Shown: positions 49,582 to 57,889 of the stretch, piece after piece
How the letters are laid out: each line of letters starts with the position of its first letter
Position numbering within the stretch: position 1 is the first letter of the stretch
NCBI RefSeq assembly: GCF_007997015.1
Contig: NZ_VOSM01000002.1
Location: forward strand, 1 to 64,000
Source: Lujinxingia vulgaris
GTDB taxonomy: Bacteria > Myxococcota_A > Bradymonadia > Bradymonadales > Bradymonadaceae
DNA length: 64,000 nt
Direction of reading: 5' to 3'
Program-made: the position numbers and the translations under genes
The notes under the pieces: generated by a model
What the model was told of the DNA's origin: nothing
Database searches by the model: none
What the model saw: only the letters and a program-made list of their open reading frames with translations

Positions 49582-51498
49582 ATGATGACCTGGATGATGA
49601 GCCGCGCTATGGCCCACGATTTCTATGATGATGAGCAGGCTCGAAGCCGCGCCTGGTCTTCGCTCTTTGGTCTTCTTCAGACCCGCGCGCAGCGCTCGCC
49701 AGCGCGTGGCATCTACATGCGCGATGAGCGCGGCGCCCAGGAGTTTCGGACCTACTCCCAGCTGCTCGCCGGCGCGCGTCGCGTGGCGCACGCGCTCAAA
49801 GACCGGGGTGTCGCCCCTGGCGAGCGCGTACTGGTGGCGCAGCCCACCTGCTTTGATGCGTTGATGAGCTTTTTTGGCGTCTGCGCGCTCGGCGCGGTGC
49901 CGGTGCCGCTTCCCTGGCCGCGCGAGATCGACGCCTTTAAGGGGCTCACAAACCTGATGCGCTGGCGGCGCATCGCGCGCCGCTATGATGCGCGCGTGTT
50001 GCTCTGCGCCGACCTGGGGGTGCGCGCCGAGTCCGGCTGGCCAGGCGTCTGGCCCCCCCACCCGCTGGAGCACGTGCTCGACCCGCAGCGCCTGCTCGCC
50101 GGCCAGCCCGCCCATGTGGAGTTTGAGGCCTATGAGCCTGATCCCGATGAGGTGGCCTACATCCAGTCGACCTCCGGGACGACCGGGTCGCCGCGCGGGG
50201 TGATGCTCACGCACGCCGGCCTGCGCATCGCGCTTGAGGCCATTGGCCGGCGCATTGAGGCGTCTTCCAGAGATGTGCAGGTCTCCTGGCTGCCCCTCGA
50301 TAACATCATGGGGCTGGTGGGCGCGGTCTTTTTTGCGATGCACTGGGATATTCGCCTGGTGCTCATGCCCCCGGAGCGTTTTCTGGACCAGCCCGAAGAC
50401 TGGTTCTGGGCGATCCACGACCACCGCGCCACGCTGAGCCTGGCACCGAACTTCGCCTACAACTACAGCGTACGTCGCTGCCAGAACTCCGCGCTGGAGG
50501 GGCTGGACCTCTCGAGTTGGCGCATCGCGATGAACGGGTCGGAGCCGGTGCGCGCCCAGCATATGCACCGCTTTCGCGAGCGCTTTAAGACCTTCGGGCT
50601 GCAAAACTGGGCGCAGATGCCCGTCTACGGCATGAGCGAGGCCACCCTCGGCATTGCTTTTCACCCGGCCGGGCAGGCCCCGCGCATCGACGGCATCAAC
50701 CGCCGCACTCTGGAGTGGGAGCGTCGCGCTGAGCCCCTTCCCGAGGCCGGCGCGCCCTCACCTTATGAGCGCATGCACGTCGTCTCGGTGGGCCGCCCGC
50801 TGGACCCGGTGGAGCTCTGCGTGATCGACGCCCGGGGCAACGAGCTCCCCGAGCGATGTCTGGGCGAAGTGGCCATCAAGGGCCCCACGGTGATGGCCGG
50901 TTATGTGGAAGCCACGGTGCGCGACCCGGGCGAGGTTCAACCCACCTGCCTTCGTGACGGCTGGCTGCTCACCGGCGATCTGGGCTATGTGGCCGACGGC
51001 GATCTTTTTTATGTGAGCCGCCGCTCCGACTGCATTGAGGCAGCCCGGGGCAAACGCCTGATCTTCCCCGAGGAGGTCGAGCTTTTTGTGGATTCCGTCG
51101 ACGGGGTGCGCTCGGGCAGCACGGCGATATTCGCCGCTCCCGACCACGGCGATGAGGATCGCCTGGTCGTGGCCTTTGAGGTTCAGACCGGCGCCGACGC
51201 CGACGAACTCGACGATCGCATCAACGCGCTGCTCGCTGCCCACCTCGATGTGCATCCGGTGCGGCTGATGCATCTGCCGCCGCGCTCGGTGCCGAAGACC
51301 GCCTCGGGCAAGGTGCGCCGCCAGCTCTGCGCTGTGCTCTACGCCGACAACCTGCTCGGCCGCCGGCGCTCCGGCTGGCCCGCTCCGGGCGCCCTGCGCG
51401 CAAGCCTCAGAGACCTCTCCGAGGCCCTCTCCGCAAGCGGGGAGTCGGCATCACTGCGTCTCAAAGCGCTCTTTGGCGGCGAGTCCAAAGACGAGTGA
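49582..51498 (+). CDS. Fatty-acyl-AMP ligase (FAAL-like adenylating enzyme)
   Basis: This 638-aa ANL-superfamily enzyme activates a fatty acid as acyl-adenylate. The P-loop is 'QSTSGTTGSPRGVMLTH'. The FAAL-type marks 'NGSEPVRAQHMHRF' and 'YGMSEATLGIAF' follow, along with the hinge segment 'GDLGYVADGDLFYVSRRSD'. The catalytic lysine is in the A10-like 'PKTASGKVRR'. FAALs usually feed a PKS or NRPS carrier protein, but no such gene is visible here. The acyl-transfer partner is therefore unknown; a role in lipid or peptide acylation is inference. An alternative ATG is at 49609. Confidence 0.87.
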   Translation: MMTWMMSRAMAHDFYDDEQARSRAWSSLFGLLQTRAQRSPARGIYMRDERGAQEFRTYSQLLAGARRVAHALKDRGVAPGERVLVAQPTCFDALMSFFGVCALGAVPVPLPWPREIDAFKGLTNLMRWRRIARRYDARVLLCADLGVRAESGWPGVWPPHPLEHVLDPQRLLAGQPAHVEFEAYEPDPDEVAYIQSTSGTTGSPRGVMLTHAGLRIALEAIGRRIEASSRDVQVSWLPLDNIMGLVGAVFFAMHWDIRLVLMPPERFLDQPEDWFWAIHDHRATLSLAPNFAYNYSVRRCQNSALEGLDLSSWRIAMNGSEPVRAQHMHRFRERFKTFGLQNWAQMPVYGMSEATLGIAFHPAGQAPRIDGINRRTLEWERRAEPLPEAGAPSPYERMHVVSVGRPLDPVELCVIDARGNELPERCLGEVAIKGPTVMAGYVEATVRDPGEVQPTCLRDGWLLTGDLGYVADGDLFYVSRRSDCIEAARGKRLIFPEEVELFVDSVDGVRSGSTAIFAAPDHGDEDRLVVAFEVQTGADADELDDRINALLAAHLDVHPVRLMHLPPRSVPKTASGKVRRQLCAVLYADNLLGRRRSGWPAPGALRASLRDLSEALSASGESASLRLKALFGGESKDE

Positions 51499-51574
51499 CG
51501 GTCGCCGTGTCATAAACGCGCCCGCGGGCGCAACCTCGTCGTTGTGCAAGAGGGCGGGGCGCACAACGTCGTCT

Positions 51575-51820
51575 TCAGCTTGCCCGCCCACACACTCGCC
51601 CCTCCTCCACGCGGCGTAACACGCAGCGCTGCCCCAGACGGCAATCCGCATCTTCTTCGCACGCAGTGCGACAGCCGGACGGCTCACACACAAGCCCCGG
51701 ATCGCACTCGTAATCGCTGCGACACAGGGGCACCTCCTCCTCCGGACCGCAACCGCTTCCGAAGATCAGCACCATCGCCGCCAGGGCCGCCGCCCACGTC
51801 CGAGTCTTGGACTTTGCCAT
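51575..51820 (-). CDS. Small Cys-rich lipoprotein
   Basis: The 81-aa product has a lipobox ('FGSGC', after a hydrophobic stretch), then one dense Cys module with C-x4-C spacing ('CRSDYECDPGLVCEP', 'CRTACEEDADCRLGQRC'). This pattern recurs in the 51912 and 53070 lipoproteins. It should be a small disulfide-rich envelope or surface protein. The start is ATG 51820; an upstream ATG (51832) is possible. It lies just behind the terminator at 51829-51867. Confidence 0.7.
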   Translation of the reverse strand: MAKSKTRTWAAALAAMVLIFGSGCGPEEEVPLCRSDYECDPGLVCEPSGCRTACEEDADCRLGQRCVLRRVEEGRVCGRAS

Positions 51821-51828
51821 CGTCGTCT

Positions 51829-51867
51829 CCAAACAAAACGGGCCGCCATCGATGCGATGGCGGCCCG
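51829..51867 (-). terminator. Terminator after the 51912 lipoprotein gene
   Basis: A perfect 13-bp stem (51839-51851 / 51855-51867) with a 3-nt loop is followed on the minus strand by TTTTGTTT. It sits 19 bp before the next gene, so read-through may supply the small lipoprotein. Confidence 0.85.
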
Positions 51868-51911
51868 TCCTTTACCTCAAGCGTCGAGGTGTCACATCAA
51901 AGCGATGCGAC

Positions 51912-52853
51912 TTACTCGGCAACTTCGGGCAGCGAGACCTGGGTGCCCAGCACGCCGGTCATCGCTTCAGCGTTGAGGGGAACCTCATCGCAGTTGTCCG
52001 GGGTGGAGACGTTGCTGCCGGCGTCGGTGCAGATGTAGACGTCGTAGTAGTCAGCAGCGGTCTGCGCGGTGTCGTTGCAGGCCGGACCGAACTCACCAAC
52101 GGTGATGGTGTGGCTCTCGTCGAGGAGGATCGGGTCGTCGTTCCCGTCCAGGAACTGCACGTAGAGCGAGCCGCCGCAGCCCAGGGCCACAACGGTCTGG
52201 TCGGTGAAGTTGGTGTCAAACTCGGTACCGTCGTCGCCACGCACGAACGCCTCATCAACCGGGCACTGGTCGACCAGGTTGGGGGCCGCGCCGTCGATCA
52301 CGTCGAAGTCGTTGATGAAGTCCGTGCCTTGAGCGTAGTCCGCCCCAACCGAGGTGCCGTAAGCGATCACGGCGCCGGTGGAGTCCTGAAGCTGCACGTA
52401 CATGATCTTGGCACCGGCGGTGTTGTAGCCAAACGTGGAGTCTTCGCAGCGGTCCGGAGCTTCCACGTCGGTCACGTCGTTGATGCGCACGGTGTAGTAC
52501 TCGGGGGTCTCCTGGCCGGGCTCAACGCAGTCACCGGTGAACTCGTCACAGATCAGACCGTCGGAACACTCGTTGCCGGCGTCGCGGCAGTCATCACCGG
52601 GCTCTTCAGCCGCGCGGCAGACCATGCCTTCGGCGCCACCGGGGCGAGCGACACACTCTTCGCCGGTGGAGCAGTCCGCGGTGCTTTCGCAGGTATCCAC
52701 GCAGATCGTCAGATCGCAGACCTGACCGCCGGTGCAATCGTCGTCGAAGGTGCAGGACTCTTCGCCGTTGTCGATCTCACCACACGCCGCCAGCAGACCC
52801 AGGCCGCCGACCGCCACAAAAAACAATCCCGCTACATTACGCTTGATGTCCAT
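51912..52853 (-). CDS. Cys-rich lipoprotein
   Basis: The 313-aa product has a lipobox ('LLAACGE'). Its N-terminal part (~25-120) repeats the cysteine-rich C-x-D-x-D-C pattern ('CTFDDDCTGGQVCD', 'CESTADCSTGEECV', 'CRDAGNECSDGLICD'). A C-terminal beta-rich domain follows that contains further cysteines ('VVALGCGGSLYVQFLDG'). It should be a disulfide-stabilised surface or periplasmic lipoprotein. The start is ATG 52853, with AAGGA 7 nt upstream. Confidence 0.8.
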   Translation of the reverse strand: MDIKRNVAGLFFVAVGGLGLLAACGEIDNGEESCTFDDDCTGGQVCDLTICVDTCESTADCSTGEECVARPGGAEGMVCRAAEEPGDDCRDAGNECSDGLICDEFTGDCVEPGQETPEYYTVRINDVTDVEAPDRCEDSTFGYNTAGAKIMYVQLQDSTGAVIAYGTSVGADYAQGTDFINDFDVIDGAAPNLVDQCPVDEAFVRGDDGTEFDTNFTDQTVVALGCGGSLYVQFLDGNDDPILLDESHTITVGEFGPACNDTAQTAADYYDVYICTDAGSNVSTPDNCDEVPLNAEAMTGVLGTQVSLPEVAE

Positions 52854-53069
52854 AATCACTTCCTTTTCATGGGGTTTGAGTCGAAGACCTCTTCTCCGAG
52901 AGACCCGATGGCCTCACGCTCAGAGCTCTTGCAACCTTCTTGCCAAATCACACCAGCACTTCCAAAAAGACACACACGCGAGTTGCCTGGCGCAAGCGGC
53001 TTCGCTTCAACCTACCCGCCACCTGGCTCCGTCGCTGCTGCTATCGAGGCGCTTTATATACGATGAGGC

Positions 53070-54101
53070 TCACAGAGTCACCACAAATTCAGTGAAGCCC
53101 TGTTGCGCCTCGACTTCCGCTTCTCCACAGTCGCTTTCCACCTCGATGGCCTCCGGCTCTCCGGCACAGAGGGTGGCGCGGTAGTTCCCGGCGGGCAAAT
53201 CCGAGGGGGGCTGCACCTCATGGCCCAGCGGGCAGATGGGGCTCTCCGCGAAGATCTCCACGCTCCAGTCAGCCCCGGGGGAGACACGGTCGCCGTAACC
53301 ATCGACAAACTCGACGAGCATCCAGCCGCCGGGGCCACCCAGAGAGCTGAAGCGAGCCTGAGCGGCGTCTTTGATGCACATCTCCCCCTCGTCCAGCGCC
53401 ACCGGGGCGGGCTGGAGGTGGGGCGCGAAGGGCTCCTCGCCGGTGGGCTCGAATCGGAGCACGCGACCGTAAGCTTCGGCGCTTCCCGAGGGGCTGCGCG
53501 CGATCACCGCGCCGATACGCACCGGCGCGACCTCCGGGGCGACCGGGTCCGCTCCTGCGTCGCCGAACCCCGTATCGAACCCGGCGTCTGCGTCGGTGCC
53601 GACGTCGGCTCCGACATCTCCCCCGGAGCCCGGATCGGGCTCGGGAAACCTCTGCTCAATCAAGAGCACCAGGGCAGGCTCCAGCCCTTCGGAGGCATCT
53701 TCTTCCGTGGAGGCATCTTCGCCGGAGCTGGTATCCGTGGCGCCGGCGTCGCTCTCATCAACGCGGTAGGCGCAGCGGCCGTCGAGCCCGCAGAAAACCC
53801 GTGCGCTGTTGAGCTCCTCGCGGCATTGCTCATCGCTGGAGCACATCACATCGGAGGGGACCCGATCATCGATAAGGCAGGCGTCCACCGGCTCGACCTC
53901 CCCGCTGCGCTGGTAGCTCAAGCAGCGGCGGCCCTCGGAGCACTCACTGTCGTCGGCGCAGGCATCCACGCATTGAAGATCGATGCAGTGCTGCGTCGAC
54001 TGGCAGTCGGCGTCGTAACGGCAGAGGTTCTCGACGAGCTCGCTGCATCCCCCCGAGATCAGCAGCGCGCAGGTCAGAAAAAGTTTGAGCAGCACCTTCA
54101 T
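53070..54101 (-). CDS. Cys-rich lipoprotein
   Basis: The 343-aa product has a signal peptide and lipobox ('ALLISGGCSEL'). An N-terminal region repeats the C-x(3-5)-D-C pattern ('CRYDADCQSTQHCIDLQCVD', 'CADDSECSEGRRC', 'CSSDEQCREELN'), resembling the other two lipoproteins here. An acidic Ser/Glu/Asp linker (~residues 125-200) leads to a C-terminal domain with paired cysteines. The ATG 54101 start is supported by an AGGA site on the minus strand. Function unknown; it is likely exposed at the outer membrane. Confidence 0.78.
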   Translation of the reverse strand: MKVLLKLFLTCALLISGGCSELVENLCRYDADCQSTQHCIDLQCVDACADDSECSEGRRCLSYQRSGEVEPVDACLIDDRVPSDVMCSSDEQCREELNSARVFCGLDGRCAYRVDESDAGATDTSSGEDASTEEDASEGLEPALVLLIEQRFPEPDPGSGGDVGADVGTDADAGFDTGFGDAGADPVAPEVAPVRIGAVIARSPSGSAEAYGRVLRFEPTGEEPFAPHLQPAPVALDEGEMCIKDAAQARFSSLGGPGGWMLVEFVDGYGDRVSPGADWSVEIFAESPICPLGHEVQPPSDLPAGNYRATLCAGEPEAIEVESDCGEAEVEAQQGFTEFVVTL

Positions 54102-54352
54102 ACGTATCCTGCCGGGGAACAGATGGAGTAGAGTTGCACCAGCGTTGGGTAAAGCGTCTGGCATCCAGCGCCTAGGCGCCGGTTGTGTGTGCCATATATG
54201 CAGATCGCAGGCCAGAAGATCAAAGGTTTCCCCCGGCGGCGCGCTTGAGTTTACGATCGAGGGGCAAGCCGCTATGGTCCGCCGGCGAGCTCGTGCTGCA
54301 GTGGTGCGGCGCAGGCCTTGTGTGATCACCAAAAATGATTGGAGCACCGCCC

Positions 54353-55207
54353 ATGTTGCGCCGGATCTTGTCTCGACCCCCGCTGATCGCTCGCCTCCTG
54401 GCGCTGGGACTTCTCGCCACGGCACCTGCCGGCTGCGCGAGTGGACCTCAGCAGCAGGACCTCTCGTACAGCGATCAGGCCGAGGCCTACTTTCAGGCCG
54501 GTGAGCAGCGCTTTGAGCGCCGCGACTACCTCGAAGCGATGCGCCTCTACAACACTGTGCGAAACCAGTTCCCCTACAGCCGCTGGGCAGCTCTGGCGCA
54601 CCTGCGCATCGCCGACGCGTATTTTGAGCAGGATCAGAACGCCTCGGCGGTCGAGCAGTACCGGGCGTTCATTCAGCTCTACCCGCGCCATGAAAAGGTG
54701 GAGTACGCCCACTGGCGCATCGCGCTCTCCTTCTACGAGCAGATGCCCTCGGACTTCTTCGTGCTGCCGCCGGCCTACGAGCGCGACTTAAGCTCCACGC
54801 GCGATGCGGTGCGCGAGATGCGCATCTTCTTGCAGCGCTACGAAGACTCCGAATACGCCGCCGAGGCGCGCGGCCTGATGCGCGACGCCCAGCGTCGTCT
54901 GGCCGACTACGAGTTCTATGTGGCGACCTATTACCTGGAGCGCGACAACCCCCGCGCCGCAGCGCAGCGCCTGACCCACCTCTTGCGCAACTTCGCCGGA
55001 CTGGGGCTCGACCCGGAGGCGCTCTTTTTGCTGGGCAAAGCCTACCTGCAGCTCGATGAGCCGGGCCGTGCGCTCACCGCCTGGACCGATCTTATCGAGG
55101 TTCACCCGGCGCACCCGCGCGCCACCCAGGCAAAGAAGTTGCTTGAGGAGCGTGGACTTCATCAGGTCGAAGAGACCGAAAACGCGGGAGAAGAGCAGGG
55201 GGGCTGA
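54353..55207 (+). CDS. bamD: BamD-like outer-membrane assembly lipoprotein
   Basis: This 284-aa lipoprotein (lipobox 'APAGCAS') has five TPR-like helix pairs typical of BamD/YfiO: 'AEAYFQAGEQRFERRDYLEA', 'QFPYSRWAALAHLRIADAYF', 'YRAFIQLYPRHEKVEYAHWR', 'LQRYEDSEYAAEARGLM'. The C-terminal repeat ('GKAYLQLDEPGRALTAW') fits too. BamD is essential for outer-membrane beta-barrel insertion with BamA. The C-terminus is slightly longer than in E. coli (245 aa). ATG 54353 with TTGGAG upstream is chosen over 54335. A terminator follows. Confidence 0.87.
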   Translation: MLRRILSRPPLIARLLALGLLATAPAGCASGPQQQDLSYSDQAEAYFQAGEQRFERRDYLEAMRLYNTVRNQFPYSRWAALAHLRIADAYFEQDQNASAVEQYRAFIQLYPRHEKVEYAHWRIALSFYEQMPSDFFVLPPAYERDLSSTRDAVREMRIFLQRYEDSEYAAEARGLMRDAQRRLADYEFYVATYYLERDNPRAAAQRLTHLLRNFAGLGLDPEALFLLGKAYLQLDEPGRALTAWTDLIEVHPAHPRATQAKKLLEERGLHQVEETENAGEEQGG

Positions 55208-55252
55208 GCGCCGAAAGTTCGCCGCGTTCTAAAAGGACGGTCATTGAAAAAA

Positions 55253-55279
55253 CCGACGCCTGCGGGCGTCGGTTTTTTT
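55253..55279 (+). terminator. Rho-independent terminator after bamD
   Basis: An 8-bp stem, ccgacgcc (55253-55260) with ggcgtcgg (55265-55272), has a 4-nt loop and is followed by seven T (55273-55279). Confidence 0.92.
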
Positions 55280-55365
55280 GTGTGCTCCCGCTCCCTGACT
55301 TTCGGAAGGTCTGCTGAGATGCTGTGCTCATAGATGGCGAGCGCGACCATGGGGCTCAAACGCAG

Positions 55366-55391
55366 CAAGCCCGCCATCTCTGGCGGGCTTG
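55366..55391 (-). terminator. Probable terminator after rpsI
   Basis: A perfect 11-bp stem (55366-55376 / 55381-55391) with a tctc loop lies 30 bp after rpsI. The T tail on the minus strand is weak (GTTTG). Confidence 0.5.
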
Positions 55392-55421
55392 TTGGTTGAA
55401 GCCGGGTGCAGCTCTCGAATC

Positions 55422-55817
55422 TTAGCGCTTGGAGAACTGGAAGCGCGCGCGGGCGCCCTTCTGACCGTACTTCTTACGCTCTTTGACGCGGGCGTCGCGG
55501 GTGAGGAAGCCACCGCGCTTGAGGGGCTCGCGCATGCCGCCGTCGACCAGCAGCAGGGCGCGGGCAACGCCGAGTTTGATCGCTTCGGCCTGACCGCTCT
55601 TGCCGCCGCCCTGGACGGTGCAGAAGAGGTCGAACTTGCCCAGGGTCTCGGTGAGCTCCAGGGGCTGACGAAGGATCATCATCAGGGTGTCGCGAGCAAA
55701 ATACTCGTCGGCGTCCTGACCGTTGACGGTGACTTTGCCGGCGCCGGGGCGCAAAAAGACGCGCGCGCTGGCTTTTTTGCGACGACCGATCGCGTGATAC
55801 TGTTCCGCTTGTGCCAT
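55422..55817 (-). CDS. rpsI: 30S ribosomal protein S9
   Basis: The 131-aa protein is S9: it has '[19 protein letters not shown]' at the start, '[14 protein letters not shown]', '[20 protein letters not shown]' and the conserved basic C-terminus '[17 protein letters not shown]', whose end reaches the P-site tRNA. The start is ATG 55817; upstream ATG 55847 adds a charged leader not seen in the family. It follows rplM after 50 bp, the usual order. Confidence 0.97.
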   Translation of the reverse strand: MAQAEQYHAIGRRKKASARVFLRPGAGKVTVNGQDADEYFARDTLMMILRQPLELTETLGKFDLFCTVQGGGKSGQAEAIKLGVARALLLVDGGMREPLKRGGFLTRDARVKERKKYGQKGARARFQFSKR

Positions 55818-55867
55818 GAGAATCTCTCTCTTTCTATGCGTCCACATCCGGGACGCTCACTTTACAA

Positions 55868-56296
55868 TTAAAGTTCGAGCGCCTGGGGCTGCTGAGCCTG
55901 GTGCGGGTGCTCGGCGCCGGCGTAGACTTTCAACTTCTTGATCATCTCGCGGCCAAGCTTCGTCTTGGGCAGCATGCCCTGGACCGCGTAGGTGATGACG
56001 TTTTGCGGCTTCTTGTCGAGAAGATCGCCGGCAGTGATCGACTTAAGGCCACCCGGGTAACCGGAGTGACGGTTGTAGACCTTGTCGGTGAGCTTCTTGC
56101 CGGTGAAGGCGATCTTGTCGGCGTTGACGCAGATCACGAAATCACCGCAATCGACATGCGGGGTGTAGGTGGGCTTGTGCTTGCCGCGCAAGATCGTGGC
56201 GATCTTGGCCGCCGCCCGACCCACCGTCTCCCCTTCCAGGTCGACGACAAACCACTGACGGTTAACTTCCGATTCTTTGGCGCTGAAGGTTTTCAT
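55868..56296 (-). CDS. rplM: 50S ribosomal protein L13
   Basis: The 142-aa protein is L13, with '[19 protein letters not shown]', '[20 protein letters not shown]' and '[15 protein letters not shown]' as family marks, and '[15 protein letters not shown]'. Initiation at ATG 56296 is preferred to an upstream ATG. The promoter at 56450-56478 drives rplM-rpsI through a leader of about 145 nt. Confidence 0.97.
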   Translation of the reverse strand: MKTFSAKESEVNRQWFVVDLEGETVGRAAAKIATILRGKHKPTYTPHVDCGDFVICVNADKIAFTGKKLTDKVYNRHSGYPGGLKSITAGDLLDKKPQNVITYAVQGMLPKTKLGREMIKKLKVYAGAEHPHQAQQPQALEL

Positions 56297-56411
56297 CTCG
56301 CTTCCATCCACTTGTCCGGCGTGATGCCAGGAGCCTGTTTATCTCTTCTCGTTTTACGAAAAAACGACGGAAATTCGGTAACGCAACGGGATCGCGCCGG
56401 GCGCGACGGTA

Positions 56412-56438
56412 GGGAGCGCCGCATTGGCGGGGCTCCTG
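56412..56438 (-). promoter_or_regulatory. Possible leader hairpin upstream of rplM
   Basis: On the minus strand, AGGAGCCCCGCCAATGCGGC with GCTCCCT forms an imperfect stem-loop near the start of the rplM mRNA leader. It may be an autoregulatory element; that is inference. Confidence 0.3.
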
Positions 56439-56449
56439 AAAGGGGGCTT

Positions 56450-56478
56450 GATATAGCGTCGGCCCCACAGGGTGTCAA
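56450..56478 (-). promoter_or_regulatory. Promoter of rplM-rpsI
   Basis: On the minus strand TTGACA (56478-56473), a 17-bp spacer (CCCTGTGGGGCCGACGC) and TATATC (56455-56450) form a strong promoter. Confidence 0.8.
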
Positions 56479-56686
56479 ATCGAATGTTGGGAGCGCACCC
56501 GTGCCCCCTTATAAGAGGGCTTGTGCTGGCAACCCGACGGGATTGTCTCTAAAATAGTTGCGAGCAGGTGAGGATCTTCGCAACATTTTGTGGCATACTT
56601 GGCCAACGCTACTTCAGCGACAACCTGACCGCCTTAAAGACTGAGCCCGAAGTGCTCGCGGGCTGACCGATACCAGGGTGATGATC

Positions 56687-57889
56687 ATGGCGCGACTCGC
56701 GTTTTCTTATCGATGGATGTTGACCGCCTCGCTGGCACTGGCGCTTCCGCTGGCAGCCTGCGGGGATGATGAGCCGCCTAAAACAATTGATCGCGAGGAC
56801 ACCGATCCCGATGCGGACGCCGGTCCTGACGCCGATGGTGGCGATCCTCCCGACGCCGAAGACGCCGGTGACACCGACCCGGATGCCGACGGTGGCGATC
56901 CTGTCGACGATCTCTGCGAAGACGTTTCCTGTGAGGCCGGCGAGCTCTGTGTGGAGGGTGAGTGCGTGCCGGAGCCGGAGGAAGGCTTCAGCTGCGCGGC
57001 ACCTTTTGAGGTGGGCGCGCTGGAGATCGGCGCGACGGCCGAGTTCAGTGCCAACCCTGACGGCCAGCCCAACACGCTGAAGACGCGCTGCTCGCTCCCC
57101 GATCACGACACCAGCCCCGAGGCTGTCTACGCCTTTGAGGTCGACGAGCCCGCCCGCGTGATCGCCAACCTCACCGGCTCGGGAACCGGCCTCGTGATGG
57201 AGCTTCGCGAAGACGCCTGCTCCGACGCCGAGGCCGAGGGCTGGTGCAGCGAGGGCGTCAACACGCGCACCTTCTTCGCCTATCCGGGTACGCAGTATTA
57301 CCTGATCGTCGAGGCGCGTCGCGACTTCAGCGTCGGAGACTTCACCCTGGAGCTGACCACAGAAGAACTCGTCTGCGATTCGCCCGGGAGCTACTCCTGC
57401 GATGGCGACAACCGGGTGCTCTGCTTCAATGGTGAAGAAGAGCGATCCTTTGCCTGCGGCACCGGCTGCGAAGATGGAAGCTGCCTGGGTGATACCTGCG
57501 ACAACGCGCTGGAAGTCACCGCCTCGGCGACCTTCACCGGCGAGTTTCTGGCGTTCACGGGTGAGATCAACCTGGAAGACTCGCCGAGCTGCTCGACCGG
57601 CGGTGACGTCGGCCCGATCACCTCGGGGCAGGAGCTGATCTTCTCGCTCCCCGGCCTGAGTGCCGGCCAGGTGGTCACCGTCGATGCATCGGCCGATGAG
57701 GCGCCGGCGGTGATCGGCATCATGAGCGCCTGTGAGGCGACGCCGACCTGTGTGGCGGCCACCGACACCGCTGAGACCCTGGAGTTTACGGTGCCCGCCG
57801 ATGGCGACTACTTCGCCATCGTCGACAGTCTCACTCCGCGCCAGGGCGACTACAGCGTGTCGATCGACATCAGCGAGGTCGGGCAGTGA
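56687..57889 (+). CDS. Asp-rich lipoprotein with PPC-like domains
   Basis: The 400-aa product has a lipobox ('LALPLAACGDD') and an Asp/Ala/Gly/Pro repeat linker (~residues 25-75). A Cys pair module follows ('CEDVSCEAGELCVEGEC'), then two pre-peptidase C-terminal-like beta domains (~105-240 and ~265-400). Their typical end pieces are 'PGTQYYLIVEA..DFSVGDFTLEL' and 'DGDYFAIVDS..RQGDYSVSI'. It is likely surface-exposed. No catalytic motif is seen. A paralogue follows directly with a 1-bp TGATG overlap, so the two are co-translated. Confidence 0.8.
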   Translation: MARLAFSYRWMLTASLALALPLAACGDDEPPKTIDREDTDPDADAGPDADGGDPPDAEDAGDTDPDADGGDPVDDLCEDVSCEAGELCVEGECVPEPEEGFSCAAPFEVGALEIGATAEFSANPDGQPNTLKTRCSLPDHDTSPEAVYAFEVDEPARVIANLTGSGTGLVMELREDACSDAEAEGWCSEGVNTRTFFAYPGTQYYLIVEARRDFSVGDFTLELTTEELVCDSPGSYSCDGDNRVLCFNGEEERSFACGTGCEDGSCLGDTCDNALEVTASATFTGEFLAFTGEINLEDSPSCSTGGDVGPITSGQELIFSLPGLSAGQVVTVDASADEAPAVIGIMSACEATPTCVAATDTAETLEFTVPADGDYFAIVDSLTPRQGDYSVSIDISEVGQ

